Shown here in pieces: positions 11,643 to 21,500 of a stretch of DNA of 32,004 nucleotides. The position numbers were made by a program, and so were the translations under genes. Origin of the DNA: a virus. The notes beneath the pieces are model-generated. The model worked only from the letters and a program-made list of their open reading frames with translations, was not told the DNA's origin and made no database searches. Position 1 is the stretch's first letter, and each line of letters opens with the position of its first letter. The stretch is from positions 1 to 32,004 of IMG/VR virus record IMGVR_UViG_3300021519_001029; one strand, written 5' to 3'.

Positions 11643-11827
11643 GTAACCGAAAGTCTACTGAAGGATATCTAAAGATTACAGGAGTTAAGTATCCTGTAAA
11701 TGTGTTTAAAGGATGGAGCAGAACCTATTGTAAAAATGTGCAAAAGCAGGCAATGAAACTTGCTGAACATAATGCTAAACGCTGGGCTGAACTTTTTGCA
11801 AAACCTCTTAACAAGTGGACTGCATGA
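11639..11827 (+). CDS. small basic hypothetical protein, 62 aa
   Basis: Not recognised. An N-terminal beta-like part (YLKITGVKYPVNVFKGW, residues 10-26) is followed by a basic amphipathic helix (KNVQKQAMKLAEHNAKRWAE). The net positive charge suggests nucleic-acid contact. Coupled at both ends by ATGA overlaps. Confidence 0.62.
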   Translation: MSNRKSTEGYLKITGVKYPVNVFKGWSRTYCKNVQKQAMKLAEHNAKRWAELFAKPLNKWTA

Positions 11828-12564
11828 GCAAATTAATTAAATTCTGTGCTGTAGGTGATAACCATGGTGACATGATAGACAAAGATGTTGCATCTGAATT
11901 CTATAAGTTTTTAAAAAAGTTCAATCCTGATGAAATAGTTCATCTTGGAGATAACTGGGACTTCCGTTCTATTAGGCGTAATGCTGGTGCAAAAGAAGAA
12001 AACGAATCTCTTGTATCTGATGTCAAGGCTGGCAAAGAATTTATTAGTCGTATAGAACCTACAATTTTTTTAAACGGAAACCATGATGACCGCCTAGACC
12101 AGATTATCAATGGAAGCACAAGCGGAATGATGCAGGACTATTGCATGGATTTAAAACAAGACATTCATAACCATCTTAAGAAACATGGTGCAAAGAAGAT
12201 TTACGATTACCATGCAGAAACAGGAGTTCACCGCATAGGCAAGGTAGCCTTTGTTCATGGATATACATGTGGCATTCGTGCTGTAGAGGAGCATGCAATT
12301 CATTATGCAGAACCTCAAGGTGCAGTCATTATGGGTCATCTTCATAGCATACAGCAAATAAATGCTAGAAGGCATCTAGGAGCCGTTGGATTTTCAGGTG
12401 GATGCCTATGCCAAAAAAAGGCAATGGACTACGCCAAGAACCGCCTAGCCACCTCAAAGTGGGGGTCAGGCTGGACTTATGGGTTTGTTCAAGGGTCAGA
12501 CTGGAAAGTGTGGCAAGCCCATAGGGTAGGAAAAGAATTCATCTATTCTATCAAAGGACTATGA
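11824..12564 (+). CDS. calcineurin-like metallophosphoesterase
   Basis: All metal-binding motifs of the calcineurin-like phosphoesterase superfamily are visible: GDNHGD (residues 11-16), LGDNWD (41-46), GNHDDR (85-90), FVHGYT (143-148, H145) and GHLHS (171-175). A start three codons upstream is open, but 11824 gives an ATGA overlap with the preceding gene and is preferred, for 246 residues. Phage members include the lambda NinI-type protein phosphatase and nucleases/phosphodiesterases of the Mre11 type; the substrate cannot be told here. The C-terminal domain (175-246) is not recognised. Its neighbours are small unknown and DNA-binding proteins, so a DNA or nucleotide substrate is plausible. 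Confidence 0.88.
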   Translation: MSKLIKFCAVGDNHGDMIDKDVASEFYKFLKKFNPDEIVHLGDNWDFRSIRRNAGAKEENESLVSDVKAGKEFISRIEPTIFLNGNHDDRLDQIINGSTSGMMQDYCMDLKQDIHNHLKKHGAKKIYDYHAETGVHRIGKVAFVHGYTCGIRAVEEHAIHYAEPQGAVIMGHLHSIQQINARRHLGAVGFSGGCLCQKKAMDYAKNRLATSKWGSGWTYGFVQGSDWKVWQAHRVGKEFIYSIKGL

Positions 12565-12797
12565 ACATTCCTAACTTAAATAAATTACAGTCTATGCTTT
12601 CTAAATGGAGCGTAGAAACTCCAGACAAAGGATTTTATACTTGCCGTCAGTTGGCAAAGAAATGGGATATAAATGAACGCACAGCATCAATTAGAATTAG
12701 AAACTTTATTGAGGCTGGCATTATGGAAACTGCTAAGTTTAAAGTTAAGACTGGCATGGTAACCAGACCCGTTCCTCACTACCGAATTAAACCATGA
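12561..12797 (+). CDS. winged-helix DNA-binding protein, 78 aa
   Basis: Residues about 26-70 form a helix-turn-helix of the winged type: FYTCRQLAKKWDINERTASIRIRNFIEAGIMETAKF followed by a beta-wing (TRPVPHYRIKP), given here as two abutting motifs around residues 25-60 and 66-78. This architecture is common in small phage regulators and in MarR/Rrf2-like folds. Target unknown. Coupled by ATGA on both sides. Confidence 0.72.
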   Translation: MNIPNLNKLQSMLSKWSVETPDKGFYTCRQLAKKWDINERTASIRIRNFIEAGIMETAKFKVKTGMVTRPVPHYRIKP

Positions 12798-12979
12798 AAA
12801 ACCATTTAGTTTGTTTAAAGTGTAATACCATTCTGGAAGCCCCAGAGCGTGAATCTGCAAAGACTTCATGCAAGTGTTCTAACCACGCTTGGATTCAGAA
12901 ACTGAAGAATCCAAAGTGCTGGTCATATGGGGCTTTAGACCTTCAATCAATACATCGGGTGCGGGAGAAAGCGGTCTGA
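12794..12979 (+). CDS. zinc-ribbon-like small protein, 61 aa
   Basis: Four cysteines in ribbon-like pairs, C7-x2-C10 and C26-x-C28, with C42 further on, suggest a small zinc-binding protein. The layout recalls short phage zinc-ribbon hypotheticals. It closes the plus-strand string, and its last 101 bases overlap the 3' end of the convergent minus-strand gene starting at 13661; no terminator hairpin was found between the two units. Confidence 0.6.
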   Translation: MKNHLVCLKCNTILEAPERESAKTSCKCSNHAWIQKLKNPKCWSYGALDLQSIHRVREKAV

Positions 12980-13661
12980 ACTTACTGACAGTTAATTTAA
13001 TTATCGTGAATACTATATCAATTACTATTACAAAAAGGATAACACAAACTGCCAATTCAAACCATTTGGTATCAAGAATCCATGCAGATGCTGTGGCTAT
13101 TGACCCTCCAGCAATGAGAACAAATCCTCTAATCTTCCAAGGCGTAAACGCAACTACCAGAAGCCCAGCCAATGCTATCCCTGCACCAATGCAGGACAGC
13201 ATCCAAAGAACTTTATCTTTTATTGCCCTTTGACTTTCTTCATTTGCTTTGTCTGCAATTGCTTGGGCGATAGCGATTGCACCATCCTTCTCTTCTATTA
13301 TAGCCCTCAAGTCGTTGGCTTCAAACTCAAACTTCAACGCTTCTTCTTGGTCTTTCTTGATTGATTTTGTGTCGTTAGTATCGACCATCTTTTTAAAGGC
13401 TTCAACCCTTTCAACGGAAGCCTTGGCAATTGCTGACAGTCTGGTGATTTGTCCTTTAATAATTTCTTTACTTGCTCCAGCAGGTATTGAAGGAAGGATT
13501 GCAGTAAGAGCAGAGTTGGCTTCAGAAACTTCTGCTTCAATGTTTTTAATGTAAATATCTTTTTCATTGTTAGTAATTATTATAGTCTCTGGTGTTGGCA
13601 TAGTAGAGCAACCAACTAAGTTTACAAAAACAAATAGTATTGCTAGTCTTTGTAAACTCAT
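12879..13661 (-). CDS. membrane-anchored lipoprotein, candidate spanin-like lysis protein
   Basis: The N-terminus is a lipoprotein signal (MSLQRLAILFVFVNLVGC, lipobox LVGC with lipidated C18). Residues about 30-145 are polar and helical, with coiled-coil character. Three hydrophobic segments follow: about 151-170, 179-195 and 200-222, then a polar tail. A lipoprotein signal at one end and membrane anchoring at the other is the hallmark of unimolecular spanins (T1 gp11 type), which fuse inner and outer membranes in lysis; those have a single C-terminal segment, so this is unusual. It shares an operon with the holin and is the last late gene, coupled by ATGA. Lysis function is inference. Confidence 0.6.
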   Translation of the reverse strand: MSLQRLAILFVFVNLVGCSTMPTPETIIITNNEKDIYIKNIEAEVSEANSALTAILPSIPAGASKEIIKGQITRLSAIAKASVERVEAFKKMVDTNDTKSIKKDQEEALKFEFEANDLRAIIEEKDGAIAIAQAIADKANEESQRAIKDKVLWMLSCIGAGIALAGLLVVAFTPWKIRGFVLIAGGSIATASAWILDTKWFELAVCVILFVIVIDIVFTIIKLTVSKFRPLSPAPDVLIEGLKPHMTSTLDSSVSESKRG

Positions 13662-15259
13662 TTGATTCCAAGCATATCTTTATAACCTTGAACGAATCCT
13701 TTAAGTGGCTGTGTGTTGCCATGCATTATATTATATACTGGTGCAGATATAGGATTCTGAAGTTGCCATTCAGGTTCGGCTACTAGTTTACCTTGTTGTT
13801 TCCATGCTTCTCCAGCACCTTGAGATTTTTCATCATCATATCCAAGACCACTAACTTTTCTTAAGTAATCAATAGCAGGACGCAAAGCCATAGGGTCTGA
13901 TGCACCATACTCTCTTTTGTATAAATCCTTTTCTCCTAATGCATTAATTTGCTGTGTAACTTGAATTAAAGTTCCAATAGCACCTAATGCTGGTGCTGAT
14001 TTTTGAAAAGAATTGCCAACAAATCTAGCAAGTTGTGTTACTTTATTTGTTGGTGCATATATAATAGTTCGTGTAGAGGGCATTGGTTCTACCCAAGGTT
14101 TACCATTTTTATCTACACCACTAAGAGTATCTCTTTGTATCTTTCCAACTCTTCTTGCTTCATCTATGTTTGCTTTTCTTAAAGCAATTGCTTCTGGCTC
14201 TTGTTGTGCTATGTCAAGTAATGGGCTTGTATATTCCTTAACATCACCACCAAGCGGTTTAAAATGAGGGTTGGCATCTCTAATTGCACTTTCATTTAAT
14301 CTATATGTGTCTCCAAGACCAAGCACTCTTTGAGAATTTCTTGTATCAATTGCTAATTCTGCTGACGGACTAGATGTAAACAATATATTGCTTTGCCAAT
14401 TTTTCCCACTTGAAGGAACTGAAAACCTTCCATTTCTTTCATACAATGAAAGTTCTGACGAAAGTCCAGCAAGATTTTCTGGAGTAGATGCGTTAACGCC
14501 ACGATAAACACCTTGTCCGCTACCATCCGTAAAGTATCTAAGCGTAGAATAAAGTTGTCTATCATCACGAACCATAGAGCCAGCGGTGTTTCTTAAGGCT
14601 AATGGTATAGAGTTATGGATTCCTTTTGCTTCTGAATAATTTCTTAAAAGTCTGTTGTATCCAGTTGTTTTAAGACCTGTCTTTGGGTCAATTTCTCCAC
14701 CTTGCATTGCACTTTTCCACCAGTTGTGTTCTTCATGCGTCAATTGAGGATATGTTCCTTGCATTGTAGCAGGTCTATATGGACTGTCTGGATGCCAGTC
14801 GTAATTCATGTTACTCCATCTATTTGGAGCATTTTCAACTCTCATATCCCAAGGGATTTCAACCTTTTGATTTCCTTGTAAATAATATCCTTCTTTATTA
14901 TAATATGTTCTGAAATCTATATTTCTTATTCCTTCTGGAGGAACAGGTCGTTGAGGAGGAGTTTGTGCTTTTGCATCAATATTATATTTACCATTGCTTG
15001 ACAAAGCAGTTACATTTCTGTCCCTTGTTGCAGAAGTAACTCTTACAGCGGAAATATTGTCAGTTTGATTTCCTCCTTTAGACCAAAAATTAGTAAATGA
15101 TGGAGATGTAATTAAATTTGCTGCTTGGTCTGCTTGTGAAGCACCAACAAATTCATATCTTTTATAAAAAGGAACATCAAGCCAATCAGGATTTATAGCA
15201 TTTATTCCTATTGCTTCATTAGTAAGAGATGAAATATATGAATCATTTTCTTCAGCCAT
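13658..15259 (-). CDS. late protein with ADP-ribosyltransferase-like segment, 533 aa
   Basis: No confident family. Residues about 246-320 resemble the core of R-S-E ADP-ribosyltransferases: GQGVYRGV (R253), then NILFTSSPSAELAI (FTSS at 294-297, in place of the STS motif), then a beta strand. A matching ExE loop could not be placed with confidence, so activity is uncertain. The N-terminal 130 residues are polar; residues about 130-240 are Trp/Asn/Tyr-rich; residues 410-440 are mildly hydrophobic. It lies between the holin and the lipoprotein in the late operon, so it may be a virion or late-acting effector. It overlaps the lipoprotein gene by an ATGA. Confidence 0.6.
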   Translation of the reverse strand: MAEENDSYISSLTNEAIGINAINPDWLDVPFYKRYEFVGASQADQAANLITSPSFTNFWSKGGNQTDNISAVRVTSATRDRNVTALSSNGKYNIDAKAQTPPQRPVPPEGIRNIDFRTYYNKEGYYLQGNQKVEIPWDMRVENAPNRWSNMNYDWHPDSPYRPATMQGTYPQLTHEEHNWWKSAMQGGEIDPKTGLKTTGYNRLLRNYSEAKGIHNSIPLALRNTAGSMVRDDRQLYSTLRYFTDGSGQGVYRGVNASTPENLAGLSSELSLYERNGRFSVPSSGKNWQSNILFTSSPSAELAIDTRNSQRVLGLGDTYRLNESAIRDANPHFKPLGGDVKEYTSPLLDIAQQEPEAIALRKANIDEARRVGKIQRDTLSGVDKNGKPWVEPMPSTRTIIYAPTNKVTQLARFVGNSFQKSAPALGAIGTLIQVTQQINALGEKDLYKREYGASDPMALRPAIDYLRKVSGLGYDDEKSQGAGEAWKQQGKLVAEPEWQLQNPISAPVYNIMHGNTQPLKGFVQGYKDMLGIK

Positions 15260-15260
15260 G

Positions 15261-15566
15261 TTATTTTGTGGTTCGTTTAAATTTCTTTACAATAGATTCA
15301 AAGATGTCTGGGGCTAAAGCACCAGCAGATGAATAAATAATACCTTTGTATAAAGCATCTATTGTTGAATGGTTAATAGCAAAGTAAACAAGAGTTCCTA
15401 CTATAGCACCAGCAATTCCTTTTCTTACCCATATGATTGCCTGCCATTTTTCATCTGTAATGATAAGCCTAGCAACAGCACCCAAGGCTCCAAGCACAGC
15501 AACTATCCAGCCACCCTTCTTGAAGTCCTCGGCTGTATCTATTAGGCTAGGGTCTACAGGACTCAT
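15261..15566 (-). CDS. putative holin (small multi-pass membrane protein)
   Basis: The 101 residues hold three hydrophobic segments (about 19-36, 50-66 and 72-88) separated by short charged loops, and a basic C-terminus (KKFKRTTK). The pattern (GGWIVAVLGALGAVARLI, then GIAGAIVGTLVYFAI, then GIIYSSAGALAPDIF) is that of class I-type phage holins such as the LydA/holin-3 groups, which make membrane holes at the time of lysis. It sits between the giant internal virion protein gene (ATGA overlap) and the 533-aa gene, in the late operon, as expected for lysis genes. No endolysin gene is recognised in the window. Confidence 0.75.
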   Translation of the reverse strand: MSPVDPSLIDTAEDFKKGGWIVAVLGALGAVARLIITDEKWQAIIWVRKGIAGAIVGTLVYFAINHSTIDALYKGIIYSSAGALAPDIFESIVKKFKRTTK

Positions 15567-18500
15567 CGTTGTTTAGGCTCCTCTTTAATAACTCTTCTTT
15601 TAGCCTCATCCTCAGTTTTATATACACCTATCACAGCCTTATAAGGATTATAAACCCTGAAAGTATTCTGCATGTTGATGATTGTATACCCCATGGCATT
15701 AGTAAATGACCTACCCTTTCCATATACTTCTGTAGTCCAAGACCTCCATATGCTTATATCTGCCTTAGTGAAATCACGCTTAGGCATAGGTGCAGGAGCA
15801 GGAGGAACTACTGGTGGAACTACATTAGGAGGAACTTTAGGAACAACCTTAGGAGGAACTACAGGAGGAACTACAGGAGGAACTACAGGAGGAATAACTA
15901 CAGGCTCTTTAGTTTCTGTATCAATAATTGGCTGTTTAGTTTCTGGGTCTATTTCTATCTTATTTCCATCTTCATCTATTATGTAAAGTTTCTTATCTTC
16001 TGTTTCAAAAATAGGTTTCTTATCCTCAGTTACTTCAGGAAGATTTGTTTCAGTATCAATAACAGGAACATGTGTTTCAGTAACAGGAACTTTGCTTGGG
16101 TCATTCTCATCAGTAATCTTTACATATTTTTGTAAATCTTCGTTCCACATTCCAACCCCAACATTTTTACTTTCATCAAATGGCTTTCTTATAATTCCTT
16201 CAAATCCTCCATAGCCTTGGACTGTTGATGTTTGCCAGTCTTTAGCATTAACCTTCCAAACAGCAGGTTCACGCATAGCCTCATCATGACCTAAGAATGG
16301 TTTTCCAGTTTTAGTTTTTTCCCAAATTTGCCAATCACTTAAACCATTAAGAGCATTAGGTTTTTTATTAGCCTTAGACCATGCTTCCATGTTGTTTCTC
16401 CAAGCATCAACATATTTCTTTTCACCTTCAGTAAGAAATCCTTCTGGTCTTGTTTGAAGATTATTTTGTTTAGTTCTTCCTCTTTCATTCATTAAATCAG
16501 TAACAGGTATATCCTTGTCATTGTTTCTTCTTCCCATATCTAGACCTCTTACCATTTCATGAACTATTTGATTCAATATACTTGTTTGAGGAACTCCTTG
16601 AATTTCAGTAAATTGAGAAATAGCCTCAGATGCTTGATAAGCCAAATCATCAACATTAGGTTTAAACCCAACTTCTACTTGAGGAGCATTTAGTCCTGCA
16701 AATATATCTTTTTGCATTGGCATCTTAGCCCATTGACCAATTAATTGAGGGTCATTAAATAAAGCAATTTGAAACTCTGGAGTGCTTATTAATCTATATA
16801 CACTTCTAGATTTTAATTCAGGAGATTGAAGATAATAACCACTTGGGTCTTTTTCTACATTATATCCTTTTTGCTCCCATGGAGAAACTAACACATATCC
16901 TTTTTCAAGTTGTCCTCTATTGCTAGCAGGCTTTCCTTTATCAGTATGTGTAGGCTTATTTAAAATTACTCCTTTTGAAGTCCATGCAGATTCTATTACT
17001 CCAGTTTTTTCATTAAGAACCCAAGTGTTTTTTAACAGATGTCTTTGAAGTGAAAGAATTCTTGCAAAATATATTTCACCATCAGGAAGAACTATTCCAT
17101 CGGCAATTCTTTTCTTTGTGTTTTCAATAAATTTATCAACTCCATCAGCCCAATGCTTTCCCATAAATCCAGACTTATCAGCAGGAGATGGTTCAATAAT
17201 CTTAGAAAGCAAAGGATTTGCATCTATTGCATCTCTTTCTATTTTAGAAAACAAAGTATGTCCAAGTTCTTCAAGTGCTGTTCCTTCAAAAGAATGACCA
17301 GTTAATGCTCTTACTCTTCTTGTATAAGGACTTCCAGAATAGTTTCCTGAATTGAATTGCCGTCTTGTTGCACTATATGCTTTGTCTACTAATTGCTCAA
17401 GGTTTAAATGAAGTTCAGAATGACTCTTTCCTTCAAAAACAACAATTATAGGATGTCTAAATTTTGCATCCTTTTTTTGTCCTGTTTCTTTTTCTTCATC
17501 TATATCTATTTCATCAGAACGATTTTTAAGGCGTTTTGATTCAGCATCTATATACTCTTTAAGTTTTTTTGCTTCTGCTTTTTCAACTGGGTCAACTGAT
17601 TTAGAAATAATAGCATATCTTTCTTTAGCCGTAGCCTCTCTTGTAATTCTTGATTCAAATCCACTTCCAACATTTGCACCTGTTACTCCTCCATTCCAAG
17701 TCTTTCCAGAATTTACATGAACAGGAAGGTCAAGTTGTGTAGGGTCTGCAAGAGCAAGCATCATCTTTGCCATCTTTGAATGATAGTCGTTTGCTACATT
17801 TGGATGAATGGAATCACCTGATTTAAGTATAAAATTAAGAGTATCTCTTACTGTTATTGCTATTTTCTTTTTATGATAATAATCAAAGAATTGCCAAAGA
17901 TTATGAAAGCCAGCAATAGGAAAAGCATCTGATGCTGATTTTCCTTCTTTACCATCTTCTCCTGCCATTTTTCTTCCAACTATTGATTCAAAATATGTTG
18001 GGTCAAAAACAGTTGAATGTCCTAATTCGGAAACTTCATATGGCTCCCATCTTTTAATTGAGTCTTTATATATTGCTGGCTCTTTTGGAAGTTCCCATTC
18101 TTTCCATCCTTCACCAACACCTTCATGTGGAGAAAGGTTAACAGTTCTGTTTGTGCGACCTTCACCACGGGGTAGAGGCTCATATGCCGCACCAGCCTGA
18201 GCCTTTTCACGGGTGCTACCAATCATACGCTGATGCTGATTAGCCTTGTTTGCAGGAACTATAAAAGTTACATCAAGATTACCGCCGTCTGATTGATTAA
18301 TATAAATGACACCATCGTGTCCTTGTTCAATTGCTTCACCAAGAATCTTCTCGGTGCGTTTCATCATATCTGTAAACTGTCCGTCTACAACAAGCGGATT
18401 GTCAAACCTTATTGCAGATTTAGCAATGTTAGGAGAATTGTCACCCCTATCATAACCTTGATACTCTGCACTAAGTGTTGTGTCATCTGAAGCGGAAAAG

Positions 18501-21500
18501 TACGCACCATCAATTTCTCCAGCCTCAAGTGTTTTGTTTCTGGAAGAATATTTTTTAGTCTTAAGAAATCCTTCAGATGTTCTTGTTCCGTGTACGCCTA
18601 CTGCAACAACAGGCTCTCCTGTCCTAAATTGCTTGGAGAAAACTGCGTGTTGATAATACTCACGCATAGGAACATTCTCGGCTAAGTATCCAGCAAAGTC
18701 ATTGTATGTAGAAGCCGCATTGTTTACCCATTTCTTTGCATCTTTTATTTTCTTTGCAAAGTCTCTAGCGTTTTCATTTGTAAAATAACTATGGCGTTGT
18801 TTTTCTAATGCTGGCTTGGCTAAATCTTTTTCAAGTTGTTTTACCTCTGCATAATCTCCTATTGTAAGGCTATGCTCAATTCTATAATCATTTATTTTTA
18901 TAGTGCCTTTAAGCATTGGGCGTTCTTTTTCTAAATTAGCCACCCCTTTTTCTTTTAACTCTTGAAGTCTAATTCTTTTAGTCTGTCTATCAAGTCCACC
19001 AAACATATCCTTAGACATTTCGTCAAGCATCATTAAGGCTGTTTCTTGGTTTATGTTTACTTCTTTAAAGTTTTTAATAAAGTCCGTGAATCCTTCATCG
19101 GCAGTCTGAGGTACAAGTTTTCTGTCTCCAACAAACTCCTTCATTTCACGGGTGTTAAATAGGTTTCCAATGCGTCTTGCTTCAGAATATTCATTACTTC
19201 CCATAATAGAAGCCTCTCCAATTCCTTCATGTGGAGAAAACGATGCTACTTCTCCGTTGTCTCTCATCAATGGAGTATTGAGAACTTCTGGAGGATTCTT
19301 TACTGCATACTTTCTTCCAGCCTCTGTTGCTTCTGCTGGAGTTGCATAAGACCCAATTCTCTTTCCTTGGTCATCATAAGCATCAGTAGCATGCTTAGTC
19401 TGAATGAACTTGAATCCAGATGGATGAGAAAATGTTCTACCATTAGGAGTTTCCTCACTATACATTTCAGATGGACTCCAGTTACGAACCAAGTCTCTAT
19501 AGGCATTTGCATGCTTATATGGAACGCTTTGATTGCGTAGTCTTAAGTTAGTCATTCTGTTCACATGGAATGAAAATACAGAACTAAGAGTATTCCGATT
19601 GATTTCACCAGACGGAGTATTTATAAATGTATCAGCCTCACCCTTAGCAAGCCCAAGAACTTGGTGCATTGCATTTCTTCTTTCATTGCCAAGTCCGTCT
19701 GTCCAAAGTTGTGCAGAAGGAACTCTATCAGGGTTAGGTGTTCCATCAGGTAGCAAAGCATCTTTAGATGCATTTTCAAGATACCTATAAAAATCCGTCA
19801 TGAACTCAGCATGATTACCACTCCAAAGTTTTTTAACAGATGGGTCAGACCAAGTGTTATTAGCACGAATTTCAATAACTTTATAATCAAGCATGTTAGC
19901 CTTAAACTCAAATGCACCATTCTTATCTATTCTAACATCAAGACCAAAAGGAATAACAGTTCTAGATTTAAACGGAACAGCACCACCACGAACTCTTGAA
20001 GGAGCATTTACATCTCCAGCCCTTTCAGCAGTTTTTCCAATTCCTCCAAAATCAACAACATTTCCTTTAAGTTCTCCAGAAATAACACGCTGGAACATTT
20101 GCATCTTGTTAGCAAATTCTCTAGTAATATGTCCTGTGTTTATAAGATTTTCCCAGATTGCTGGACTAAACTCACCTCTAATGCTTCCTTCAGCATCTAT
20201 TGTAAATGTCCTTTGAGACTCAGGAATAGCCATCAATGCTTTATATACAGCCTTACCTTTAACTCTATTTTCTCTAGCAATCTGTTCGTTAGTATTGTGT
20301 CTATAAGTTCCATCTATCTGTTTAGTAAACACGCCATCAAGACCATTTCCTTCAATAAATCTTTTACGGCTTGATGCAGAAAGTTTATTGATATCAAACT
20401 CTCCAGTTTCATTTACATTCTTTTCAATTCTAAGCATGTCTTTAAAGAACATGTCCATTGCTGGATTAAGAACTCTATTTCCTTTAAATGGCTTAAACAC
20501 TTCATCAATAGGAACAAGCCTGCTTGTCCCATTAGAATCTGTAAATGTTCTATTAAAATTAAACTCAGGATGACTTAGATTCATTCTGCTTCTCCAGTAA
20601 TTTCTCCATGACAAACCTGCATCTTCAATTACTCCACGAATTCCTGGCAAATCACCACCATGATATAGCCAATCAACTGGCTTATCCATAAGCATGTGAG
20701 AGAAATAATAAGCACCAAACTCTTCACTAAGATGTTCAAGAAGCGGTCTACCACCAAGAGTAGGGTCTGAAATAAGTTGTCCGTTTTCTTCAAAGTTTCT
20801 GGTAGCCATTTCAAGACGCTTAATTGCATCAGCATGAGCATTTTTATCTTTGCTAAATTCTGCATCAATATATCTCTTAAACATCTGCTTTACTTCAGCA
20901 GGCTCAACAACAGAATTATGAGTAAGGTCACCTTCATTGCTTCTTTCACCAATAACTCTAGAACGAAGTTCTTGAATATAGTAATCTTTCATTACACTTG
21001 TTCTCATAACAGAGTGCAAGATTTCATGTGGCAAAGTAGGTCTAGATGCATTGTCTGCATTTATAATTATCTTAACCATTCCGTTGGCTGTGTTCTCAAC
21101 TACATAACCATTGTTATGCTGAAACTGAGCCATACTGAGAGGCATATCACCATCAGGAAGAATGGTAGTCCCATCATGTTTAAGAGGGTCTAATCCTTTA
21201 TCTGTAAGGTATTCACCATATCCTTTGTTGCCATATAATTCAATGTGAGTTCTTGGATGAACTATGTCTTTAGCCGCAATTATTGAATCAAAAGAAAACC
21301 CTTTTTGGTTAGCCCAAATTTCTGCATTATGCCATTGTTCTGCTTGTTCTGGATGTGTTGCCTTAAGTCCATCAATAACCATTTTTGCTTCAATGTTAGT
21401 TCTCATTGCTCTGGTTGCACCAAATGCATCTGCAAGGACTCTACCACTTCCAGCACCTATAGAACCTAAAGCAATACCAGCACCTATGCCATGTCCTAGC

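Noticed and set aside
13249-13554. Plus-strand frame rich in Ser/Ala opposite the lipoprotein gene
   Set aside because: Composition is that expected from the antisense of a helical coding region, and it lies fully within a well-supported gene.
13334-13567. 77-codon frame nested in another frame inside the lipoprotein gene
   Set aside because: It could suggest a nested Rz1-type spanin, but it has no signal peptide or lipobox and is simply Lys/Leu-rich from the alternate frame of a helical region.
15672-15986. Plus-strand frame rich in Gly-Thr repeats
   Set aside because: It is the antisense reading of the Pro-Val repeat region of the 2404-aa gene and has no promoter or start signal.
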